From: Candidatus Tayloriibacteriota bacterium
Lineage (GTDB): Bacteria > Patescibacteriota > Minisyncoccia > Phycocordibacterales > PALSA-1337
Direction: 5' to 3'
Assembly: GCA_028286665.1 (NCBI GenBank)
Contig: JAQBRD010000028.1
Span: 1-52,736, forward strand
Length of the DNA stretch: 52,736 nucleotides
Positions 22,488 through 35,236 of this stretch are shown piece by piece. A program made the position numbers and the translations under genes. Numbering within the stretch: the first letter of the stretch is position 1; each line of letters starts with the position of its first letter. Below the pieces are notes generated by a model. It was not told the origin of the DNA, made no database searches, and worked only from the letters and a program-made list of their open reading frames with translations.

Positions 22488-22656
22488 ACTTAGAAACTAC
22501 TAAGCAAAAGAAAAAGCCTTTATGAAGGCTCTTCGGAGGATGCGTAGGCGATTCAGCAGAATCGTGCCTGGCCATCCGAGAAGGAGCTGCGTCATCAGCA
22601 GATGACGACAGCGTACCTGAATAAAGGCTTTTTCTTTTGCTTAGTAGTTCCTAAGT
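22488..22656 (-). ncRNA. Three-way-junction element, copy A, at the rpoD 3' end
   Basis: Outer arms 22488-22523 and 22621-22656 pair over 36 positions with one mismatch. The right arm includes the last four to five codons and the stop of rpoD. On the minus strand the core has CAGGTACGCTGT, a hairpin GTCATC-TGCT-GATGAC, then CAGCTCCTTCTC. A second hairpin GGATG....CATCC, enlarged here by an inner GATTC-TGCT-GAATC stem, is followed by TCCGAAGAGCCT. The same blocks occur in copies B and C. It probably ends rpoD transcription; any further role is unknown. Confidence 0.75.
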
Positions 22657-23858
22657 CTATTGATCTTCTCATGCTGCCTGATCTTCTCATGCGCCTTCGC
22701 TTCGATCTGGCGGATTCGCTCGCGGGTGACGGCGAATTCCTTGCCCACTTCTTCGAGCGTATGCGTGATGCCGTCCATGAGGCCGTGGCGCATTTCGAGG
22801 ATCTTTCGTTCCTTCGGCGAGAGATCGTCGAGGATCTCGTCTACCTGATCGCGGAGGATTCGGCGCGAGCTCTCCTGATCCGGCGACAAGATCTTGTCGT
22901 CTGAAAGGAAGTCTCCGAGCGTCGACTTGCCGTCATCGGAATCATCTCCGACAGGGCTTTCGAGCGAAACGACGTCCTGATCGATCTTTTCGATATTATA
23001 AACCTTCTCCACGTCGAGTCCCATTTCAGTAGCGATTTCTTCCGGAAGCGGATCGCGGCCGAGGTCCTGCGAGAGGCGTCGAACTACCTGCTTGTACTTC
23101 GCGATCGTTTCGACCATATGCACCGGAACGCGGATGGTTCGAGACTGGTCTGCGAGCGCGCGAGTGATAGCTTGGCGGATCCACCACGTAGCGTATGTAG
23201 AGAACTTGTAGCCCTTCGTCCAGTCGAACTTGTCGACTGCCTTGAAGAGGCCGAGGTTTCCTTCCTGGATGAGGTCGAGGAGCGTGAGGTCAGGCGATCG
23301 TCCGACGTATTTCTTGGCGATCGAGACGACAAGGCGGAGGTTCGCTCGCGCAAGGAGATTCTTCGCTTCACTGTCACCTGCCTGGATGCGCTTCGCGAGC
23401 TCTTTTTCCTGAGCGGCTGAGATGAGCGGATATTGTCCGATTTCCTTCAGATACATCTGGATCGAGTCGTATGAAGAATCGCTGCGCGAGCCATAGCTGT
23501 ATTTCTTCGGGTGCGCTATCTCAGGCTCGACTTCGAGAAGTCCGCCGCCTTCGAGGACGTCGATGCCGGTCGTGCTGAATTTCGTATAGAGCTCGTCCAG
23601 GAACGTGATGTCCTGCTCGATAGTCGGGAATTCCTTGAGGATCTCATCGAATGTGACGAAGCCGCGCTCTTTTCCTTTCGCGACGAGCTTCGCTGCTTTC
23701 GTTTCGAACTCCTTGGAGGAAGTCTTCTTGCTGCCTGCGCCTGCGGACTTCTTTGCGGAACCGGCTGCCGGCTTCTTCGAGGTTTTTATTTTCGATTTCG
23801 GCGCTGACGCTTTCGACTTGGCTGGCTTTGTGGGCTTTTTCAATTTTTTGGGTGACAT
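22641..23858 (-). CDS. rpoD: RNA polymerase primary sigma factor RpoD
   Basis: A 405-residue sigma-70 factor. A lysine/alanine-rich N terminus is followed by a region 1.1-like segment ([16 protein letters not shown]); region 1.2 ([18 protein letters not shown]); region 2 with [42 protein letters not shown]; region 3 ([13 protein letters not shown]); and region 4.2 ([21 protein letters not shown]). It recognises the TTGACA/TATAAT promoters seen across this window. It follows dnaG on the same strand, keeping the dnaG-rpoD order. Its last codons form part of the terminator stem of element A. Confidence 0.96.
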   Translation of the reverse strand: MSPKKLKKPTKPAKSKASAPKSKIKTSKKPAAGSAKKSAGAGSKKTSSKEFETKAAKLVAKGKERGFVTFDEILKEFPTIEQDITFLDELYTKFSTTGIDVLEGGGLLEVEPEIAHPKKYSYGSRSDSSYDSIQMYLKEIGQYPLISAAQEKELAKRIQAGDSEAKNLLARANLRLVVSIAKKYVGRSPDLTLLDLIQEGNLGLFKAVDKFDWTKGYKFSTYATWWIRQAITRALADQSRTIRVPVHMVETIAKYKQVVRRLSQDLGRDPLPEEIATEMGLDVEKVYNIEKIDQDVVSLESPVGDDSDDGKSTLGDFLSDDKILSPDQESSRRILRDQVDEILDDLSPKERKILEMRHGLMDGITHTLEEVGKEFAVTRERIRQIEAKAHEKIRQHEKINRLRNY

Positions 23859-23906
23859 AAAATTAATAGGAACAAACTATCGGCGGACGACTGAGCTGAG
23901 GTGACC

Positions 23907-25871
23907 CTAGAGATTGCGCTTATGCGCGAGTTCGGAGAGACGTATGCCGAGGACCTGACACTTCTTCATGAGTTCGTGTGCATGTTCTTCGGCGGTGCTG
24001 TCGCCCTTTTTCTTTTCCAATGTCGCAAGCTGCGCCATAGCGGCGGACATTTCTTGCTTGATGATATCTTCTTCAAAATTGAGAAGGAGTTCGTCGATAT
24101 TCTTTTGTATAGCAGGACCTGTATCGGACCCGAAGAACACTTCGGCTTCAAGCGCGAGCTCTTCTTCGAACGGACCGATACTGCGTATTAAATTGTCATA
24201 ACGCTCGTCCCCCGCAAGTCTCCTGATAGCGGCACGAATGCCGTCAATATCGAGAGGAGATTTTTCGCGGGTGAGATATGCCAGGAGTCCGAATAATTTC
24301 CTCGAAATCATGTCGAGGCGGGTTACCTGTGCAGTACCGGACAATATAGCATTGTTTGCAGTACCTTGTCCAGATGCTCCGTTTGGAGCGTCGGAGGGCC
24401 TGTTTTGAGCCTTTCCAGGGGCTGCAGCAGCTGCTTTCTCTGCTGCAAGCTTGCGTTCGACGTCTTTCAGATCGATGCGGATCGCGTCAAAATCGAGACG
24501 AGTCCGCTCATGGATCATCTTCACGTAATGCGCCTTCTCCATCGTGCCTTCGACAGCGACGATGAACGGGAGCACGCGCTCGCGAAGGAGCGGCGGGATC
24601 TTTCGCGCATCGAGCTTGTCCGCCTCGACTTCGGCCATGACCGCATCGAGCTGGAATTCGACGATAGGCTTCGCGGCGCGAAGGACGCTTTTCCAGGATT
24701 CCGGATCTTCGAGGACCATATCTGCAGGGTCCTTCCCTCCGACGATCTGAGCGATCTTCACATCCATGCCGAGCGAGAGCGCGATCTGCGCTGAACGCAT
24801 CGCTGCTTTCCTTCCAGCCGAATCAGAATCGAATGCGAGGATCACATTGGATGAAAGCCTGCGGACGATGCCGAGGTTGTTGACAACATTGTCGCGGGAC
24901 ATGACCGTATCGGCAAGGGCGGTTCCTGAGACCGCAACGGTGTTCTTGATGCCTGCCTGATGCGAGAGCACGAGATCCATCTGCCCTTCGACCATGATGG
25001 AATAGTTCTTGAGACGGATGTCCTGCTTGGCCTTGTCGATGCCGTAGAGAACGGTTGATTTCGTATAGAGCGGCGTATCGGGACTGTTGAGATACTTCGC
25101 GGATTTTTCATCGTCATGGAGGATTCTGCCGGAGAAAGCGATCACCCTGCCCGATGAATCATTGATCGGAAACATGATGCGGTCGCGGAACCGGTCGTAC
25201 GGATTTTTCTCTTGGATGACGGAACTTGAGCCGCTGCCAACGTTCGATCCGCCAGGGCTAGCCATGCCAAGCTGCGGTTCAGGACGTTTCGCGAGTCCGG
25301 CCTTCTCTATTTCGGCGTCGGTGAATTTCTGTTCGCGGAGATAGGTATAAAGGAGGCGCCATTCTTTCGGAGCGAAGCCGAGGCGGAAGTCTTTCGCAGT
25401 CTCTTCGGTGATGCCTCGCTTCTTCACATACTCGCGGGCCTCTGCTGCCGCTGCAGCATATGGCCCGCTGCCGAGCATGAGATTCTCTTCGAAGAATTTC
25501 GCGGATGCTTCCATGACTGCATACAGGCGTTCCTTCTCGCTCTTTGCTGCTGTGTCGGCCTTCGCTCCCCATCCGCCCTTCGCGCGTTCGGCTGCTAGAT
25601 CGATGCCGGCTTTCTCCGCGAGCAATTTCAACGAACCCATGAAGTCGAGTCCCTCGAACTGCTCGACGAAGCTGAAGATGTCTCCCTTCGCGCCGCATCC
25701 GAAGCAATAGAACGTGCCTCGGTCAGGCGTCACATAGAACGATGGCGTCTTCTCATTATGGAACGGGCATCGCGCGCGGAAGTTCTTCCCCGCCTTTTCG
25801 AGCTTCACATATGAGCTTACGACGTCCTCGATAGTGACGCGCTCTTTGATTTTTTCGACGGGAGTAGACAT
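23907..25871 (-). CDS. dnaG: DNA primase DnaG
   Basis: Makes RNA primers at replication forks. A 654-residue protein with a CHC2-type zinc domain (CPFHNEKTPSFYVTPDRGTFYCFGCGAKGDIFSFV, near residues 38-72); catalytic core with the TOPRIM motifs IMVEGQMDLVLSHQAG (acidic residue) and ILAFDSDSAGRKAAMR (DxD); and a C-terminal helical domain for helicase binding, preceded by an Ala/Gly/Pro-rich linker. It lies between rpoC and rpoD on the minus strand, with its own promoter. Confidence 0.96.
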   Translation of the reverse strand: MSTPVEKIKERVTIEDVVSSYVKLEKAGKNFRARCPFHNEKTPSFYVTPDRGTFYCFGCGAKGDIFSFVEQFEGLDFMGSLKLLAEKAGIDLAAERAKGGWGAKADTAAKSEKERLYAVMEASAKFFEENLMLGSGPYAAAAAEAREYVKKRGITEETAKDFRLGFAPKEWRLLYTYLREQKFTDAEIEKAGLAKRPEPQLGMASPGGSNVGSGSSSVIQEKNPYDRFRDRIMFPINDSSGRVIAFSGRILHDDEKSAKYLNSPDTPLYTKSTVLYGIDKAKQDIRLKNYSIMVEGQMDLVLSHQAGIKNTVAVSGTALADTVMSRDNVVNNLGIVRRLSSNVILAFDSDSAGRKAAMRSAQIALSLGMDVKIAQIVGGKDPADMVLEDPESWKSVLRAAKPIVEFQLDAVMAEVEADKLDARKIPPLLRERVLPFIVAVEGTMEKAHYVKMIHERTRLDFDAIRIDLKDVERKLAAEKAAAAAPGKAQNRPSDAPNGASGQGTANNAILSGTAQVTRLDMISRKLFGLLAYLTREKSPLDIDGIRAAIRRLAGDERYDNLIRSIGPFEEELALEAEVFFGSDTGPAIQKNIDELLLNFEEDIIKQEMSAAMAQLATLEKKKGDSTAEEHAHELMKKCQVLGIRLSELAHKRNL

Positions 25872-25882
25872 GTGTAGGCTCC

Positions 25883-25910
25883 ATTATACGAGCTGAAACC
25901 GAATACACAA
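25883..25910 (-). promoter_or_regulatory. Promoter of dnaG-rpoD
   Basis: Minus strand: TTGTGT (25905-25910), 16-nt spacer, TATAAT (25883-25888), about 11 nt before the dnaG ATG. It lies just downstream of element B, so rpoC and dnaG are likely separate units. Confidence 0.65.
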
Positions 25911-25931
25911 GCTTGACTGATAATTGCATAG

Positions 25932-26051
25932 GCAAAAGAAAAACAAGCATCTGCGAGGGCTCTTCGGAAGACGCGTAGGCGTCTGAGAAGGAGCTGGCTG
26001 GCCACTAGGCCAGAACAGCGTACCCGAGCAGAATGCTTGTTTTTCTTTTGC
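25932..26051 (-). ncRNA. Three-way-junction element, copy B, between rpoC and dnaG
   Basis: Outer arms GCAAAAGAAAAACAAGCAT (25932-25950) and its complement (26033-26051) begin 3 nt after the rpoC stop. On the minus strand the core is CGGGTACGCTGT, hairpin CTGGCC-TAGT-GGCCAG, CAGCTCCTTCTC, hairpin AGACGC-CTAC-GCGTCT, TCCGAAGAGCCC. Hairpin stems differ from copies A and C yet remain complementary; the closing GGG/CCC pairs replace AGG/CCT of copy A. Confidence 0.75.
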
Positions 26052-26053
26052 TT

Positions 26054-29737
<3,684 letters not shown>

Positions 29738-29766
29738 AGATATGTGTGATTAGATGAAGGTTACGA

Positions 29767-32700
29767 CTATTCTTCTGAGATTACGCCGCCGTTTTCCTTG
29801 ATAAGCTTGACGTTGAGCGCGAGTCCACGAAGCGTCTTCAAGAGCACATTGAACGATGCTGGGATGTTCGGAGCCTTCAATCGTTCGCCCTTCACGATCG
29901 AATCGAATGCCTGAGATCGACCCTGGATATCGTCAGACTTGATGGTGAGCATTTCGCGGAGCGTATGAGCTGCTCCATGACCGAGAAGCGCCCAGACTTC
30001 CATTTCTCCGAATCGCTGTCCTCCGGCCTGCGCCTTTCCTCCGAGCGGCTGCTGAGTGATGAGGGAGTAGGGACCGATTGATCGCATATGGATCTTGTCT
30101 TCCACCATGTGGTGCAGCTTCAAGATGTACATGTAACCGACTGCGATAGGCTGGTCGAATGTGTGGCCTGTTCGTCCGTCGCGGAGATTCATCTTTCCGC
30201 TGGTGTCGAAGCCTGCCTTTTTGAGTTCTTCCTTGATCTCGACGTCAGTAGCGCCTGCGAACGGAGGCACGATCGCCTGATAGTTGAGCGTGTGAGCCGC
30301 GAGTCCGAGGTGGAGTTCGAGGATCTGTCCGAGGTTCATACGGGATGGAACGCCGAGCGGAGTGAGGATCATATCTACAGGAGAACCGTCTGCCATGTAC
30401 GGCATATCTTCTTCTGGGAGGATTCGAGAGATGACACCCTTGTTTCCGTGTCGTCCTGCGAGCTTGTCTCCGACTGATACGTTTCGCACTTCTGCGTCTT
30501 CGATGTAGATATTCTTGATGATGCCTGATTCGAGCTTGTCGCCCTTGTCTCGCGAGAAGATTTTTACTGAAATGACTCGGCCGCGCTTTCCGCCTTCCAT
30601 GCGCTTCGATGTGTCCTTCACGTCTCGAGCCTTCTCTCCGAAGATGGATCGGAGGAGTCGCTCTTCAGGAGTGAGCTGCGTCTCGCCCTTCGGTGAGATC
30701 TTTCCGACGAGGATATCTCCCGGTCGTACTTCTGCACCGACGCGCACGACGCCGTCTTCTGCGAGGTTCTTGAGCTTCGCTTCGCCGACGTTAGGAATAT
30801 CGCACGTAGTGACTTCAGGACCGAGCTTGGTGTCTCGAACATTCACGACGAATTCCTCGATATGGATCGAGCTGAACTTGCTGTTCTTGACCACCCGCTC
30901 TGAGAGGATGATGGCGTCTTCGTAGTTGCTTCCTGACCATGACATGAATGCGATGAGCATGTTCTGTCCGAGCGCGATCTCTCCGCCGTCAGATGTCGAG
31001 GTGTCGACGAGGACGTCGCCCTTCTTCACCTTGTCGCCGAGGTTGATGATCGGTCGCTGGTGGAATGCGGTGAAGCCGTTGGTTCGCGAGAAGTGGACGA
31101 GATTGTATTCGTGCTTCTTGCCCTTCTTGTCGGTCATGACGACGTGCTTCGAGTCGATCTTGGTGATCTCTCCGTCTTCCGGAGCGAGGATGATTCGGCC
31201 GGTGTCGATGACTGCCTTCTTTTCGATGCCGGTCGCGACGAGCGGTGCCTCAGGAATGAGACATGGCGTCGCCTGCTTCTGCATGTTCGATCCCATCAAT
31301 GCTCGGTTCGCATCGTCGTGGTTGAGAAATGGGATGAGGGATGTCGCGATCGAGAATGCCTGGTTGGTAGCGACGTCGATGAAGTCGACTTCATTCGCCT
31401 TGACCATGCCTGGCTTTCCGTTGAGTCGGACCTCGACATCGTCGACAGTGAATTTGCCGTTATCGTCGACCGGAGTAGCTGCGTGAGAGATCTTGAAATT
31501 CTCTTCTTCGAGGGCGTTGAGATATACGATGTCTGAGGTGACCTTTCCGTTCTTGACCTTCGCGTACGGAGTCTCGATCATGCCGAAATCATTCAATCGC
31601 GCATATGTCGAGAGGCGGAGGATAAGACCGATGTTCGGACCTTCAGGAGTGTGGATCGGGCAGAGTCGTCCGTAGTGCGAAGGGTGCACGTCTCGGACTT
31701 CGAAGCCTGCTCGCTCTCGAGTGAGTCCTCCGGGACCGAGGGCTGAAAGGGTGCGGAGATGCTCGAGCTCGCCGAGGACGTTTTCCTGAAGCATGAACTG
31801 CGAGAGCTGGTTGGTCGTGAAGAATTCCTTGATTCGGGCCTGGAGCGGTCGAGGGAATACGAAGTTGACCGGGAGCGTGACATCAGGCTCTACCGTAGAC
31901 ATTCGGTCCTGGATGTTTCGCTTCATCTGCGTCATACCGACGCGGATCTTCTGCTGGAGAAGCTCGCCGACATATCGTACGCGTCGCGAACCGAGGTGGT
32001 CGATATCGTCTTCGATCGCATCAGGAGTATTGTTGAGAGAAACGATGTGCGCGATGATCGTCGCGATATCATGCACGTCGATTGTCTTTCGCTCGAGGGA
32101 CTTCTCGTCCATAGGCTTCACGAAGCGCTTGTTGAAGCGGAATCGTCCGACCGGAGAGAGGTCGTATCGTTCCTTGTTGAAGATGCTGCCGATGAATTCT
32201 CGGGCATTGTCAGCGGTCGCGAGATCGCCGTCTCGGAGTCGCTTGTGGATTTCGATATATGAGTCGTCGACCGTCTTCGCATGATCCTTTGCGAAAGATA
32301 TCTCGATCGCCTTGCGAGCAAGCTCGTCGCCCTTGAAGAGATCGATGATCCCTTCATTCGTAGTCAAAACCGTCTTATCGCCCGCCTTCTGAGCTTTCTC
32401 AGCGAGGATTCGGATGAGCGACGTGATCGGGAATTTGCGCTTTCGGTCGATGCGGGCGTAGATGGCGCCGTCAGCATCCGATTCGATCTCCATCCATACG
32501 CCTCGCGCAGGGATTACTTTGGCTCCGAAGTAGTTCTTGCCCTTCGTCTCGCTCATCGTGAAGAAAATACCGAATGATCGCGCGAGCTGCGGAACGATGA
32601 CTCGCTCGATGCCGTTGATGATGAATGTTCCGTGAGAGGTCATCAATGGGAAATCAGCGAGGAACATCTCCTGCTCCTTGGTGCTGTCGAGAAGCTTGTT

Positions 32701-32976
32701 CTTGAGCTTCACCTTCACCTTCACCTGGCCTTCGTATGAAAGCTTGTTGTGCTTGGCGTAATGCTCGTCGTATTTCGGACGAGTGAGCTCGAAGCCTCCG
32801 AATGAAAGTTCGAATTTCTTATCCGCATAGTCCCGGATCGGAGAGAACTCCTTGAGCACTTCTTCGATGCCGTGCTCGATGAGCCAGTCGAATGAAGTAT
32901 TCTGCGCTTCAACGAGATTCGGCATAGCCGTCAACGGCTCCTTGTATCTGCTGAAGTATTTTTTCGTGATCATCAT
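29767..32976 (-). CDS. rpoB: RNA polymerase subunit beta
   Basis: A 1069-residue subunit. The protrusion and lobes begin with KKYFSRYKEPLTAMPNLVEAQNTSFDWLIEHG. The fork and rifampicin region contains SQFMLQENVLGELEHLRTLSALGPGGLTRERAGFEVRDVHPSHYGRLCPIHTPEGPNIGLI. The C-terminal part has DKLAGRHGNKGVISRILPEEDMPY and the clamp-contact segment GGKAQAGGQRFGEMEVWALLGHGAAHTLREML. The rif segment carries Leu-Gly-Glu-Leu-Glu-His where enterobacteria have D-Q-N-N-P. It is not preceded by rplJL, which lies elsewhere in the window. It has a long leader. Confidence 0.97.
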   Translation of the reverse strand: MMITKKYFSRYKEPLTAMPNLVEAQNTSFDWLIEHGIEEVLKEFSPIRDYADKKFELSFGGFELTRPKYDEHYAKHNKLSYEGQVKVKVKLKNKLLDSTKEQEMFLADFPLMTSHGTFIINGIERVIVPQLARSFGIFFTMSETKGKNYFGAKVIPARGVWMEIESDADGAIYARIDRKRKFPITSLIRILAEKAQKAGDKTVLTTNEGIIDLFKGDELARKAIEISFAKDHAKTVDDSYIEIHKRLRDGDLATADNAREFIGSIFNKERYDLSPVGRFRFNKRFVKPMDEKSLERKTIDVHDIATIIAHIVSLNNTPDAIEDDIDHLGSRRVRYVGELLQQKIRVGMTQMKRNIQDRMSTVEPDVTLPVNFVFPRPLQARIKEFFTTNQLSQFMLQENVLGELEHLRTLSALGPGGLTRERAGFEVRDVHPSHYGRLCPIHTPEGPNIGLILRLSTYARLNDFGMIETPYAKVKNGKVTSDIVYLNALEEENFKISHAATPVDDNGKFTVDDVEVRLNGKPGMVKANEVDFIDVATNQAFSIATSLIPFLNHDDANRALMGSNMQKQATPCLIPEAPLVATGIEKKAVIDTGRIILAPEDGEITKIDSKHVVMTDKKGKKHEYNLVHFSRTNGFTAFHQRPIINLGDKVKKGDVLVDTSTSDGGEIALGQNMLIAFMSWSGSNYEDAIILSERVVKNSKFSSIHIEEFVVNVRDTKLGPEVTTCDIPNVGEAKLKNLAEDGVVRVGAEVRPGDILVGKISPKGETQLTPEERLLRSIFGEKARDVKDTSKRMEGGKRGRVISVKIFSRDKGDKLESGIIKNIYIEDAEVRNVSVGDKLAGRHGNKGVISRILPEEDMPYMADGSPVDMILTPLGVPSRMNLGQILELHLGLAAHTLNYQAIVPPFAGATDVEIKEELKKAGFDTSGKMNLRDGRTGHTFDQPIAVGYMYILKLHHMVEDKIHMRSIGPYSLITQQPLGGKAQAGGQRFGEMEVWALLGHGAAHTLREMLTIKSDDIQGRSQAFDSIVKGERLKAPNIPASFNVLLKTLRGLALNVKLIKENGGVISEE

Positions 32977-33238
32977 AGAGGTATTTCGCTTTTCTTATAA
33001 AACAGGCTGAATTAATAAAAACTGACGACTCCCGCTTCCTTGCACTCGCTTCACTAAACGAAAAATAACGCCGGTGATGGACGTTTGAGTTCTCGCTTAA
33101 TATGAAAGCGTTGGTAGTAGCAAGATGAAACCCTGATAGGGCGATTAAGAGGGACTGACTGAACCTGAACAGAGCCTTATAATCCTTCATGCGCCGCGTG
33201 ATCGGTGCGGCTGTTCGTGACACAATCTTGCTGAAGTT
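32977..33238 (-). promoter_or_regulatory. Long 5' leader of rpoB
   Basis: About 260 nt separate the predicted start of transcription from the rpoB ATG, with no convincing gene inside. It contains inverted repeats (CCGCACCGATCACGCGG-type, CCCTATCAGGG) and is far longer than other leaders here, which are mostly absent. It is a candidate for regulation of RNA polymerase synthesis. Confidence 0.45.
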
Positions 33239-33244
33239 GGGATT

Positions 33245-33273
33245 ACCTTACCAAATTAAGGCTTTGAAGTCAA
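33245..33273 (-). promoter_or_regulatory. Promoter of rpoBC
   Basis: Minus strand: TTGACT (33268-33273), 17-nt spacer, TAAGGT (33245-33250). Confidence 0.55.
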
Positions 33274-33347
33274 GCATATACCATAAACCGCCTTGCGACA
33301 GCTTATGTCGAGGCGGCTTTGCGTCATTATGAGCGGAACTAACGCTC

Positions 33348-34058
33348 TCACATCCTCCGTATATGGTCGAGGAAGTGCGTGAGGTTCATCCCGGCACGGT
33401 AGACGTTTTCGGGCGTAATCCAAGGATCTTCGCGAGTAAGCCACATGATCGGCCATCCATGTTCGGCATGCAGGCTGAGGATGTGGCTTAGACCAGCGAT
33501 CAGATACACTTCTTTCCCGCGAGTAGTGCACCATGCGGCAAGATCGGCATAATTCTTCTGCCAGGTCTTTTCGAGCCGGAAGAGCGAATCTGCAAGTTCT
33601 TTCATTTTTCGATCCGGAGTTTTCTTGATCGAAAAATCGCTTTTCCCTTTCTTCACCCATTCAACAGCCTCATCGATCGATGTCGGCAATTCATGGATTT
33701 CGAGGTTCTGATCAAGAAACGTGAGCATCTTATCGAGATCGCCCATGACTCTCGCATTTGCAGCAAAACCGACTCGGCAGCGAGGATCGCCTCCGTACAG
33801 CGTCATCGGCGGCACAATTTGCGCGTAGTTCGGCCAGAATCTCTGCATCACTCCGGGATAGTGCAGGTTTGTAGGAAGCAAACCATGTACTCCTGTATTC
33901 AGGCCTTCGACGCAGACTTTCGTCTGGAGAGTGACTTGCGAAAGGACTTTCTCATAGAGCGGCTTCTCGATTTCAGGCCTGACGAGCAGATACCCATTGG
34001 TATCATGCAATATGTCGACGAGCGTTATCGGCAGCGGGGACGATCGTGCATTATTCAT
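33348..34058 (-). CDS. Unrecognised 236-residue protein
   Basis: A soluble protein starting MNNARSSPLPITLVDILHDTN. Conserved-looking stretches are KVCVEGLNTGVHGLLPTNLHY, MTLYGGDPRCRVGFAANARVM and a C-terminal EVYLIAGLSHILSLHAEHGWPIMWLT. The acid-plus-histidine layout faintly recalls Tiki/ChaN-type enzymes, but I cannot support that assignment. It is a separate unit between rpoB and capA. There is a leader of about 50 nt after a TAGTAT box, with GTGAG as a weak ribosome-binding site. Confidence 0.7.
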   Translation of the reverse strand: MNNARSSPLPITLVDILHDTNGYLLVRPEIEKPLYEKVLSQVTLQTKVCVEGLNTGVHGLLPTNLHYPGVMQRFWPNYAQIVPPMTLYGGDPRCRVGFAANARVMGDLDKMLTFLDQNLEIHELPTSIDEAVEWVKKGKSDFSIKKTPDRKMKELADSLFRLEKTWQKNYADLAAWCTTRGKEVYLIAGLSHILSLHAEHGWPIMWLTREDPWITPENVYRAGMNLTHFLDHIRRM

Positions 34059-34140
34059 TTATTATCTCACTTTCTATTGTTTCTTGTGGGGTTCTTTTTC
34101 TGTTTGGCTATACTACAGCATGAATATGAAAATAAAACAA

Positions 34141-35235
34141 TTATCTGCGCGCGGCCTCGAGGCCGCGCGCATTTTCAATCGCCTTCGTGGAGGTAGCCAC
34201 CCGCACCCCTGCCCGATCGCTCTGGATAGGTATGAGCGAATACATGAGCGAAACATGCGGCGCAGGCTCAATCGAGCTTGTCTGCTTGAGTATTGAAATA
34301 TGAATCGCGAGGCCGTTCATCGTAGCTTTCGAGAAATACTGATCGAAAGCGAAATTGCCGAGCGAATAGAATATCTTCTTTCCTTGGTATTCATCGGTAT
34401 TGCCGACGACATGCGGATGAGCGCCGATGACTGCGTCAGCGCCATGATCGATGAAGAGCCGAGCATTCTTCCACATGCTGCTCGTCGGCTCTTTCTGGTA
34501 CTCGACTCCCCAATGCGGCGAGACGATGAGCACGTCGACTTGCGGCCGGAGCCGATCGATCTCCGCAAGCACATTGTCCAAGCCGACATAGCTGAATTCA
34601 TGGAAGCCCACAAGGCCGATCCTGATTCCGTTTTTCTCGACGACCGTGCTGATGAAGCGGCTCGAAGTCGCTGTCCCGACGCCGTTATTCGGATCGCCGT
34701 AGTATTGCATCCCAGCCCCAGCCACATATTCACGAGTCTGCTTCAGACCTTCCTTTCCGAAATTGAGCGTATGATTATTCGCGAGTCCGACAATATCGAA
34801 TCCGAGGCCGGCAAGCTTCGGCGCAAGCGCAGGATTGAACGTGAAGACGAGTTCCTTGCTCTGCAAGCTCATCGTGCGGGACGGATATGATGTGAACGGC
34901 CCTTCGAGATTCCCGATCGCGATATCTGCGCTGCTCACGATATCCCTCACTCCGGCGAAAACCGAGTCGAAGCCTTTTTCATTGATGAGATTCCCAACAT
35001 TTCGATCGAGCATGATATCGCCGACGACGAGCACTTCGACGGATGTCGTCACGACCTTCGGCGCAGCAGGCACAGCGCGAGAAGAAGTCGCGTTAGCGGC
35101 AATCGCCGCAGCATTCGCCGACTGCTCGCCTGAATCCTTCGGAAAGAATTTCTGAGGGCTTACCCACACGAAGAACAGAAGCACTGCCGCTGCAAGGCCA
35201 ACCTTCGCACTCAGATTGAGGTGATCGCGCTTCAT
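34141..35235 (-). CDS. CapA-family metallophosphoesterase-like protein
   Basis: A 364-residue protein of the PGA_cap family, found in capsule (poly-gamma-glutamate) loci and in many bacteria of unknown use. An N-terminal membrane helix (KVGLAAAVLLFFVWVS) is followed by a Ser/Ala-rich linker and the catalytic domain: VEVLVVGDIMLDRNVG, AIGNLEGPFTSY, FDIVGLANNHTLNFG, VDVLIVSPHWGVEYQ and DAVIGAHPHVVGNTDEYQGKKIFYSLGNFAFDQ. The Asp, Asn and His pattern of a calcineurin-like metal site is complete. It would be anchored outside the membrane. It begins 1 nt after trmD ends, so the two are one operon. Confidence 0.88.
   Translation of the reverse strand: MKRDHLNLSAKVGLAAAVLLFFVWVSPQKFFPKDSGEQSANAAAIAANATSSRAVPAAPKVVTTSVEVLVVGDIMLDRNVGNLINEKGFDSVFAGVRDIVSSADIAIGNLEGPFTSYPSRTMSLQSKELVFTFNPALAPKLAGLGFDIVGLANNHTLNFGKEGLKQTREYVAGAGMQYYGDPNNGVGTATSSRFISTVVEKNGIRIGLVGFHEFSYVGLDNVLAEIDRLRPQVDVLIVSPHWGVEYQKEPTSSMWKNARLFIDHGADAVIGAHPHVVGNTDEYQGKKIFYSLGNFAFDQYFSKATMNGLAIHISILKQTSSIEPAPHVSLMYSLIPIQSDRAGVRVATSTKAIENARGLEAARR
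34147..34170 (-). terminator. Palindromic terminator in the capA-like 3' end
   Basis: A perfect 24-base GC palindrome centred on CTCGAG lies within the last codons (..RGLEAARR) of the CapA-like gene. It is followed on the minus strand by AGATAATTGTTTTATTTT. Confidence 0.65.
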
Positions 35236-35236
35236 A

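Noticed and set aside
33100-33170. CRISPR-repeat-like stretch GATGAAACCCTGATAGGG...ATTAAGAGGG
   Set aside because: It occurs once, with no regular spacing, spacers or cas genes in the window.
32909-33223. 104-residue frame in the rpoB leader (minus strand)
   Set aside because: It overlaps the rpoB start in another frame, has low-quality composition, and the promoter and repeats are better explained as an untranslated leader.
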